Under the pieces are notes generated by a model that saw only the letters and a program-made list of their open reading frames with translations, made no database searches and was not told where the DNA came from. From Kiritimatiellia bacterium (GTDB lineage: Bacteria; Verrucomicrobiota; Kiritimatiellia; RFP12; UBA1067): DNA of 64,000 nt. Shown here piece by piece: positions 43,270-51,600 of this stretch (the first letter of the stretch is position 1; every line of letters begins with the position of its first letter). The DNA lies in NCBI GenBank assembly GCA_017405115.1, contig JAFRBA010000076.1:1-64000 (forward strand). The letters run 5' to 3'. Position numbers and translations under genes: made by a program.

Positions 43270-46200
43270 GTGAAGCCGCGAGTGAAACCGCACAAGACAA
43301 TAAAAACCGCCGAAGTGATTTTTGCGGCAGTTGTTTTCGTGTCGGTTGCCGCGCCTGCAGATTCGCTTGATGCCGCGGACCCGGCGCAGTGGGTCGATCC
43401 GTTCATCGGAACCGCCTGGACCGGCAACACGCACCCAGGCGCATCTCTCCCGTTCGGACTCGTCCAGCCTGGGCCGGACTCAGGCACGGGCAGCTGGAAG
43501 TACTGCGCGGGCTACAAGTGGAACGACACATGGATATACGGCTTCTCCCAGACGCATCTGAGCGGCACCGGATGCCCCGAGCTCGCCGACGTGCGCCTTC
43601 TCCCGTTCACCGGCGAGATGACGCTTCCGCCTGCGAAGTTCCGCGGTTACAAGGATTTCGCGTCCGAGAAGGCCGAACCGGGCTACTATGCCGTCACGCT
43701 CACGAACTTCGGCGTCCGGACCGAGGTTACTTGCGGACGCCGCATGGCGTTCCACCGCTGGACGCTCGCGAAGGGCGGTCGGCTTGAGGTGCTCGTCGAC
43801 CCGCAGTGGGCCAGCGCCCACGCCGGCGAGATTCCCGGCCATATACTCTCTTACAAAGGCATGGCGCTCGACGACAGGCGTACCGTTGTCGGCGGCTACC
43901 GCCACAAGGCGTGGCTCGAGCGGGAAGTGCATTTCAAGCTGCGCTTCGACCGTCCGTGGGCCGCCCGCCGCGAACTGCCCCTCGGGCCGAAGGAGAAGGC
44001 GCCGCGCGCAGTGTATTCCTTCGACCTTGCCGCCGGAGAGCCGCTCGGCGCGCGCATCGCGATCTCCACGACGGACGACGGCGGCGCCGCGCGCAACTTC
44101 GCCGCCGAGGACGGCCTCGACTTCGACGCTGCCCGCGCCGCCGCGCGCCGCGAATGGAACGCGCTCCTCTCCCGCGCCACGATGCGCGGCGCAGGGCGCG
44201 ACCAGCTCGTCACGTTCTACACCTCGCTCTACCATCTCTTCCTCCAGCCCAACGACATCGCCGACGCCGACGGACGCTACCGCGGCGCGGACGGCAAGGT
44301 CCACGTCGGGAAGGGCGGGCGCTACTTCACCGGGCTTTCGCTCTGGGACACGTTCCGCGCTGCGCATCCGCTCTACACGATCCTCGTGCCGGAGATCGTC
44401 GAACCGGTCATAGAGTCGATGCTCGAGCAGTACCGCGCAGTCGGCTTCCTGCCAGTCATACCGTACTTCGGCTGCGAGTCGTACTGCATGATCGGCAACC
44501 ACGCCGTGCCGGTCGTCGTCGACGCCTACCTGAAGGGCTTCCGCGGCTTTGACGCAAACCTCGCCTACGAGGCGGTGACGAATTCGCTCACTGTCGCTCA
44601 CAAGACGCCGCAGGGCGAACCCAAGATCAAGGAGGATTGGGATATTCTGAACCGCCTCGGCTACTATCCATATGATATCATCAAGGGCGAGAGCGTCTCG
44701 CGCACGCTCGAGTGCGCCTACGACGACTGGTGCGCGGCGGCGTTCGCCCGCTCTCGTCGCGACTGGCCCGCGGAACGGTTCTTTTCCCGTCGCGCGAACA
44801 GTTGGACGAACGTGGTCGACCGTTCGCTCGGCCTCGTGCGCGGCAAGGATTCCCAAGGACGTTGGCGTGAACCGTTCGATCCGTTCCGATTCGGTGGCGG
44901 CGCGACGTGGGAGACGTATGACTGCACCGAGGGCAACGCCTGGCAATGGACGTGGCATGTGTTCCAGGATCCAAAAGGGCTGATCAATGCGCTTGGCGGC
45001 AAGCGCGCGTTCGTCTCGAAGCTCGATTCCATCTTCCGCCAGCGCGAGATACTTTCCGGCGCCGCGACGGCCGACGACACGACCGGCCTCATCGGGCAGT
45101 ACGTGCACGGCAACGAGCCGAGCCACCACATCGCCTACTTCTACCAGTTCGCGGATCGCCCGGACCGTACCGCAGAGGTGGTGCGTGAAGTCTGCGACAG
45201 GTTCTATCTGCCGAAGCCCGACGGATTGTGCGGCAACGACGACTGCGGGCAGATGAGCGCCTGGTACGTGTTCGCGTGCCTCGGGTTCTATCCGTTCAAT
45301 CCGTGCGGCGGCAACTACGTCGTCGGCGCGCCGCAGGCTGCCGATACCACGTTGCGCCTTCCTGGTGGCAGGACCTTCCGCGTTGTGGCGAAGAACCTTT
45401 CGAAGGAGAACAAGTACGTGCGCCGCATCACGTTGAACGGAAGTCCGCTCGAAGGGCTCGCCGTGCGCCATGCCGACATCATGAAGGGCGGGGAGCTGGT
45501 GTTCGAGATGGCGGACGAGTCGCGTTTCCAGCCGAGCAAGTGGGAGCTTCCCCAGGCGACGAGCGCCGTCCGCGACGAGGCAAGGCGCGCAAAGGCGCGT
45601 CTAGGCGAAGTGAAGCCGTCGCAACTCGTGGCGCATCGCGGAGAGAGCGATCTGTGCCCCGAGAACACTTTGCCGGCGTTCGCGGCGGCCGTTTCGGGCG
45701 GATTCAACTTCGAGTTCGACTTGTGGCTTTCCAACGACGGAGAGGTCTTCGTCACACATGACGCCTGGCTCGGGGCAAGGGTTGGCCATGCCGCACGCGG
45801 ATGGGCGACGAACATCACATGGCACGGCGCCCTCGAGAAGAGCGATGCGGGAATATGGAAGTCGCCGCTATGGCGGGGGACGCGCATGCCGACCATAGAC
45901 GACGTACTGGAGTTCGTGGGGAACGGCCGCATCGGCGTGCTGCACGTCTGCGATTCGCGTTGGGACCTGATCATGCCGAAGGTCAAGGCCGCAATAGCGC
46001 GTCACCCGAACGTGACGCCTGCCAACACGTACATTCAAGGCGGCAGCGGATGGATCAAGAAAAACATGCCGGGCTGGCGCGGCGCTGTGTGCGCATTGCC
46101 GCGCAAGGGTTGGCTGGTCACCGATGAACCGCTCGATCTGGATGCCGTGATACGGTGCGTCGATCCAAAAGTCACGCCCCTTTGGGCGCCGCGCTGGGAC

Positions 46201-46374
46201 GAGGAGATGATCACGGCGAAGCGCGTCGCCGCGTGTCATGCGAGAGGAATAAAGGTCGCGGTGTGGACGGTCAACGACGCGGCGTCCGCCTGGGCCGCGT
46301 TCGGTCGCGGAGTGGACTACGTTTACACGGATCGTCCTACAGCCCTCATGGAGGAAATGAAATGCTTCAAGTAG
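43270..46374 (+). CDS. secreted GH92 alpha-mannosidase fused to a glycerophosphodiester phosphodiesterase domain
   Basis: 1034 residues from a GTG, with a signal peptide (to about residue 38). The GH92 part (about 38-730) shows VDPFIGTAWTGNTHPGASLPFGLVQPGPDS, YGFSQTHLSGTGCPE, LSLWDTFRAAHPLYT, EGNAWQWTWHVFQD, GNEPSHHIAYFY, NDDCGQMSAWYVFACLGFYP and the C-terminal sandwich. GH92 enzymes are calcium-dependent exo-alpha-mannosidases, some acting on mannose-phosphate. From about residue 785 a complete GDPD domain follows: VAHRGESDLCPENTLPAFAAA, FEFDLWLSNDGEVFVTHD, LEFVGNGRIGVLHV and AVWTVNDAASAWAAFGRGVDYVYTDRP. The fusion suggests processing of glycans linked through phosphodiesters (inferred). Confidence 0.88.
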   Translation: MKPRVKPHKTIKTAEVIFAAVVFVSVAAPADSLDAADPAQWVDPFIGTAWTGNTHPGASLPFGLVQPGPDSGTGSWKYCAGYKWNDTWIYGFSQTHLSGTGCPELADVRLLPFTGEMTLPPAKFRGYKDFASEKAEPGYYAVTLTNFGVRTEVTCGRRMAFHRWTLAKGGRLEVLVDPQWASAHAGEIPGHILSYKGMALDDRRTVVGGYRHKAWLEREVHFKLRFDRPWAARRELPLGPKEKAPRAVYSFDLAAGEPLGARIAISTTDDGGAARNFAAEDGLDFDAARAAARREWNALLSRATMRGAGRDQLVTFYTSLYHLFLQPNDIADADGRYRGADGKVHVGKGGRYFTGLSLWDTFRAAHPLYTILVPEIVEPVIESMLEQYRAVGFLPVIPYFGCESYCMIGNHAVPVVVDAYLKGFRGFDANLAYEAVTNSLTVAHKTPQGEPKIKEDWDILNRLGYYPYDIIKGESVSRTLECAYDDWCAAAFARSRRDWPAERFFSRRANSWTNVVDRSLGLVRGKDSQGRWREPFDPFRFGGGATWETYDCTEGNAWQWTWHVFQDPKGLINALGGKRAFVSKLDSIFRQREILSGAATADDTTGLIGQYVHGNEPSHHIAYFYQFADRPDRTAEVVREVCDRFYLPKPDGLCGNDDCGQMSAWYVFACLGFYPFNPCGGNYVVGAPQAADTTLRLPGGRTFRVVAKNLSKENKYVRRITLNGSPLEGLAVRHADIMKGGELVFEMADESRFQPSKWELPQATSAVRDEARRAKARLGEVKPSQLVAHRGESDLCPENTLPAFAAAVSGGFNFEFDLWLSNDGEVFVTHDAWLGARVGHAARGWATNITWHGALEKSDAGIWKSPLWRGTRMPTIDDVLEFVGNGRIGVLHVCDSRWDLIMPKVKAAIARHPNVTPANTYIQGGSGWIKKNMPGWRGAVCALPRKGWLVTDEPLDLDAVIRCVDPKVTPLWAPRWDEEMITAKRVAACHARGIKVAVWTVNDAASAWAAFGRGVDYVYTDRPTALMEEMKCFK

Positions 46375-48686
46375 CGATAGTCGCCGCGTTGACGCTTTTC
46401 GACTTCGAGACGCCCGCCGAGATCAAGGCGGTTCCCGCGGTCTTCCGCACCAACATGACGGTTTGCGTGACGAACCGGTTCTCGACGTCGGGAAAGAACG
46501 CGCTTGCCTTCCACGCCGCCGACTGGTGCGATGGGATGCCGCAGTGGCCAAGCTTCACGATGTCCATTCCACACCGCGACTGGCGCGGCTACGACCGGCT
46601 TGTCCTCGACATCTACAACGACGGCGACGGCGGAACGCCGATCATGCTCTACGCATATGGTCCCGGCTGTGAGAGAAGCAAGGGCGTGAAGGGCATTTAC
46701 AATTATTTGCCGAACCACACATACGACCGTTGGGTCATACCGCTCGACCCATGGCCGGAGACGGTCGCCGTCACGAACGTGACGCACATGCACATCTTCT
46801 ACATCCGTCCGCGCGGCGCGAGGCTCTACATCGACCGCATACAGCTTCTCAAGAAAGGCGAGAAGCCAGCGTACTTCAGCGGTGATGGCATGGAGAAGGA
46901 CATCTTCCCCGGTCTGCTTGCGAAAGTGGCGCACGCCGAGGAGGCGGCAAGCGACGCTGACGAGAGGGCTTCCCTCGCAGACGCCTACTGGTCGTTTCGC
47001 GAGCAGTGCCGCAACGCCGGGCAGGACGTGCGCAGCATGCTGCTTGGCAAGGCGACGAGCATGGACATTTTGCGTCCTCGCAAGCCGGATCTTTCTGCGA
47101 TGGCACCGGCCAAGGAGTTCTCCGTGCGGTTGGCGCGCAACGAGTACGAAAGCGTCCAGCTTGTGGTCGTGCCGGGCGACGCCGATCTCGAAGGCGTTCG
47201 CGTTTCCGTTTCCGATCTGCGCGGTGGCGGCGCGACGTTCGCAGCGGCGAACGTGGACTGCCACGTCACGGGTTATGTCAAGGTGAAGCACGATGTGCCG
47301 TACGGCATCGGCCCGAAGAAGGAGAAGCCGGGCCGAGGATGGTGGCCGGAGCCGATCCTCGGCTTTCTCGACGGCGTGAGGATCGGAGGGCGCGACTTCC
47401 AGTCGTTCTGGATCCGCGTGAAGTGCCCGCCCGGCCAGCCTGCGGGAACATACCGGGGAACGCTGACCGTCTCGGCGAAGGCGCGGGGCAAGACCGTGAG
47501 GCGCGAGCTGCCGTTCGTCGTCCGCGTAAACGATTTCGCGCTTGGCAAGATCGCGCCGATTCCGCTGGCGATCACGTTCGGTCCCACGTTCTACTTCCCC
47601 GACCACTACAAGTCGCCGCGCCAGCACGAATACGACGCATACAGGAAAGACCCGCTCGCTCCGGCGAACGCCGCGCACGGCGGGAAGATTGAAGACGTCT
47701 GGCACGACTTCCTCGCCGACTACTGGATAACGCCCGACTCGCTCTATCGCGGCGAGTGCACCGACTGGTTCATAGGGAAGATGAAGCGCCTCAATGCCCA
47801 GGGGCGGGTAAACAAGTTCAACATCGGCTATTGGACTCAGATGGACGAAGGTCCGGACGGCGAGGCGAAGTTCCGTAAAACCACCGTGTCTCGGCTGCGC
47901 AAGTCGTACGAGCGCGTCAAGGCGGCGGGGCTTCTCGACCACGCATACATATACGGTTGCGACGAAGCATGGGAGAGCCGGTTCCCGCTGATCGCCCGCT
48001 CGATTGAGATACTGAAGAAGGAATTCCCCGATGTGCCTTTCATCACGACCGCCTACGACCACGACTTCGGGCTCGTCGACAACGCGCTGTCGGCCTTCGA
48101 CGGCTATGTGCCGCTGACGCCGAAGTACGACCTTGCGAAGGCGGAGCGGTCACGCGCGGCCGGTCACAAGGTCTGGTGGTACATCGCCTGCAACCCGCAT
48201 GCGCCCTACGCGAACATGTTCATGGAGTGCCCGGGCACGGAGCGCCGCCTGCTCTTCGGCGCGATGCCCGCAAAGTACCGTCCCGACGGATTCCTCTACT
48301 ACTTCATCTCGATCTGGAACCAGAAGCGCTGCATAACATCCGGTCCGTTCACCGACTGGGAGCCGCGCAGCTACTGCGAATACGACGGCGACGGCTGCTG
48401 GACGTGTGTCGGGCCGAACGGAACGCCGCTCCCGACGCAGCGCTTGGAGAACTTCCGCGACGGCCTGGAGGATCTCGCGTACGCGAAGCTCCTGCGCAAA
48501 CGCCTTGCGGCGAACCCGCACGCGCAGTGGGCGGGCGAAGCGAAGCGGCTTCTCGACGCGGAAGGACTCGTGACGAGCATGACGGACTACACGGCGGACC
48601 CCGTCGCGATCCTCGCGTGGCGCGACGCGATGGCCGACTTGATAGAGAGATCTTCAACAACTGAAAACATGGAAAGGAAAAAATGA
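46362..48686 (+). CDS. DUF4091 (GH123-like) protein with carbohydrate-binding-like N-domain
   Basis: 774 residues from the ATG at 46362, which lies inside the previous gene, so translation is coupled. The N-terminal 170 residues are a jelly-roll (LFDFETPAEIKAVPAVFR, WRGYDRLVLDIYNDGDG). A beta domain (about 250-390) and a TIM-barrel follow, with HAYIYGCDEAW, FITTAYDHDFGLVD, WWYIACNPHAPYANMF, GFLYYFISIWNQKRC and ENFRDGLEDLAYAKLL, the DUF4091 signature. GH123 relatives cleave N-acetylgalactosaminides by substrate-assisted catalysis; an Asp-Glu pair in YGCDEAW is a candidate here. The signal peptide is short (MLQVAIVAALTLF) and uncertain. Confidence 0.75.
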   Translation: MLQVAIVAALTLFDFETPAEIKAVPAVFRTNMTVCVTNRFSTSGKNALAFHAADWCDGMPQWPSFTMSIPHRDWRGYDRLVLDIYNDGDGGTPIMLYAYGPGCERSKGVKGIYNYLPNHTYDRWVIPLDPWPETVAVTNVTHMHIFYIRPRGARLYIDRIQLLKKGEKPAYFSGDGMEKDIFPGLLAKVAHAEEAASDADERASLADAYWSFREQCRNAGQDVRSMLLGKATSMDILRPRKPDLSAMAPAKEFSVRLARNEYESVQLVVVPGDADLEGVRVSVSDLRGGGATFAAANVDCHVTGYVKVKHDVPYGIGPKKEKPGRGWWPEPILGFLDGVRIGGRDFQSFWIRVKCPPGQPAGTYRGTLTVSAKARGKTVRRELPFVVRVNDFALGKIAPIPLAITFGPTFYFPDHYKSPRQHEYDAYRKDPLAPANAAHGGKIEDVWHDFLADYWITPDSLYRGECTDWFIGKMKRLNAQGRVNKFNIGYWTQMDEGPDGEAKFRKTTVSRLRKSYERVKAAGLLDHAYIYGCDEAWESRFPLIARSIEILKKEFPDVPFITTAYDHDFGLVDNALSAFDGYVPLTPKYDLAKAERSRAAGHKVWWYIACNPHAPYANMFMECPGTERRLLFGAMPAKYRPDGFLYYFISIWNQKRCITSGPFTDWEPRSYCEYDGDGCWTCVGPNGTPLPTQRLENFRDGLEDLAYAKLLRKRLAANPHAQWAGEAKRLLDAEGLVTSMTDYTADPVAILAWRDAMADLIERSSTTENMERKK

Positions 48687-51600
48687 ACATGAAGGCAAGC
48701 AGAATCTTGATGCCGGTCGTCGCGGCGTTTGCGGCGTTCGCGACATTCGCTGAAACTCTCGTGTTCGCGCCGGGCAACGGCGTGACGACGAATGTCGCGG
48801 AACAGTTGCCGGCAGGCGTCGACATCCAGGCCAACGAGGGGACGAGCGGCGGCGGCATCGTCAACCTGCTCAATCCGCTGAACGGCTCGATTGGCACGGC
48901 GACCGTGAAGTGCGGCACGCTCGGAGTCGAAACGCTCCGCAGATCGGGCCAGAAGGGCGGCATCGGGACGCTTTCGCTCGGCAACGGAACGTTCCGCTAC
49001 ATGGGCTCGACGCCGGCTGCTACCGACATGAATGTCATACTCTCGCCGGCGGGAGACAATGACGCCGGCGTCATTTGGTGCGACGGCGATATGAAGACAT
49101 ACGGAACGTTCAGTGCGGAGCGTGGAGCGCTCGTAAAGGCTGGCCCTGGCATGCTGACAGTCGCGACGGCGGCGCAGGAGGCAGGTACGCGGCAGGTCTT
49201 TGCGCTTTCGTCGGCAGGCAATAACTGGAACTGGATCATGAACATGAAGGCGAATGGCGACTCGCCGACGCAGGCGTACGCGAACCTGACCGTTCGCGAA
49301 GGCCGCTTCGTCATCGACACTGCGGACGACGTGGTGACAGTACTGGGCGCAAAGGCCAATTCCTTCGACTGGAGCGGATACGTCATGTGCGGCTGCCGCA
49401 GCGGTGCCGCCGCCGGATCGGAGCCGTACGGACACATCGACATAAGAAGCGGAACGGTCTACCTTAACGCCTCCGTACTGGTCGGCTACTACAACGGAAG
49501 CGCAACGTCGCGTCCCGATGCGGATTCCGGCTCGTCATTCAACATCTACGGCGGAACAGTCACAGGAGACTATGCGCCAAAGATCTGGGTTGGTGCGCTG
49601 ATGAATGCGAACGAGGCATACGGCGGCGTCCACTCGTTCAACGTCTACGGCGGAACGATAAGCAAGTTCACTGAAGTCCTGATAGCCCGCAATCGCGGTG
49701 CGCGGGCGCGTTTCTTCCTTTCGGGCACTACGTTCGAGACGGCGAACCTTAAATGCGCCGACTACAACGGCGGCACGTCGGCGGACGACTCGATAATCCC
49801 CATTGCCGAGGTCGCCGTGTCTACTAACGGCGTCCTTTCGGCGGACACGATCAATCCGTGCGTAAGCGGATTCTGCGACTTTACGCTGAAGGTGGCGGAC
49901 GGCGGAACGCTCCGCCGCGACCGGGCGATGACTCCTACCGCCGCATACGCTACGAGCCCGATGCGGCTCATTCTCGACGGCGGCATGCTGGAGTTGCGCG
50001 GTTCTGGCTACGACGTGGTGTCCCCCGGCTTTACTACGCGTCTTGGTTCGCAGCAGTCGAAGATCAAAGTCACTGGCTCTGGAACATACACATTCCCTTG
50101 TCCTGTTGTGACGGACAATGTGACGGACGGCGGTCTCAGGATCGGCGGAAACGCTGGCACGACAGTTGCGTTCACTGGCGGAATGACGATTGCCGGGCCG
50201 ATCGCTTCGGACAAGAACGTCACGGTAAAGTTCGGAGCCGATGCGACTACGGGCACAATTATTGCGGACGATGCTGACCTTTGCCTTGCCTTCGGCTGGA
50301 CTGGTTCGCGCTTTGCGAAGCTGACTGCGGAGGGATGGAACGCGCTCGGCACGGTGCGCATCACGTTCGACGGCGCATGGACTGCCGGCACGTACGATCT
50401 CGTCTCTCTGCCGTCCGGCGCGACTGTAGACCTCTCCCATGTCATGCTGAAGACGGCGAGCGACACGACGGACGCTTCGTTTGCGACGCGCACCGAGGAC
50501 GGACGGTTCATCCTCTCCGCCACGTTGGCGACTCGCTCCGTAGCGTCGTATGAATGGACCAACTCCGCCGGCGGCACGTGGGGCGACGGCGCGAACTGGG
50601 GCGACGGCACGGGCAGCGCCCCGGCGGGCAGCGGCGCGAGAGCCGTCTTCGCGACTGCGGCGGATGCCGCCGGCACTGCAGTTACGCTGGCGGATGGCTT
50701 AACAATCGGAGGAATGTCGTTCTCCGCCTCGCCAGGCTACGAGCTTTCCGGTGCTGCGATTACGCTCGACAATGCGGGCGGTCCAGCGACCATCGCTGCG
50801 ACTTCCGGGGCGAACGAGATCGCCGCGTCCGTCGCGATGGCTGGCGAGACGTATCTGAACGCGGCGTCCGGCGCGACACTCGCCATCTCCGGCGCGATTT
50901 CTGGCTACGGACCGCTTGCTGTGAACGTTGACGGCGGGACGGGGACGGTCGCTCTGTCCGGCGCAAACACGTTCGCGACGGTGCCATTCGTGAATGCCGG
51001 CACGCTGCGCGTAACGGGCATTGCCAACGCAGGCACGACGTCCTCCGCCGGCGTGGGGTCTGCCGTGAGCGTCGGGACTGCGGTATTCGAGATTGACGGC
51101 ACCGGCGCGACCGACCGCACGTTCGAGATGGCGGCGGCGACGGCCGGCGGGAAGTCAGCGCTTGGCGCGACTGCCGGTTCGACGCTGACGGTGAACGGCG
51201 CGGTGGACGTCGCGTCCGGAACAGTGTTCGCGAAGACCGGCGACGGCGCGGTTGTGCTGAACGGAGTTGGCGGATATTCGTTCCCGCGCGGGATTGCCGT
51301 GGACGGCGGTACGCTCGCCATCTGCACGAATGCCACGGTTGACCCGTCCTACGGCGTAACTGTCGCCTCTGGCGCGGCGCTGGAGCTTGACGCAGGGGCG
51401 ACGCTCCGTTCGCGGTTCATTTCCGGGGATGGCGCAGTCCTCTGGAACGGTGGCGTCTGGAAGCCGGTTGTTGGAATCTCGACGGCATGGTTCGGGGCGA
51501 GTGCAGTCCAGATAGGAGCAGGCGGCGTGAAGATCGATCTCACGGAGATGCCCGATCAGACTCCGCCGTCGCTCGGAGGCGTCTGGACGGGTGTTGGCTC

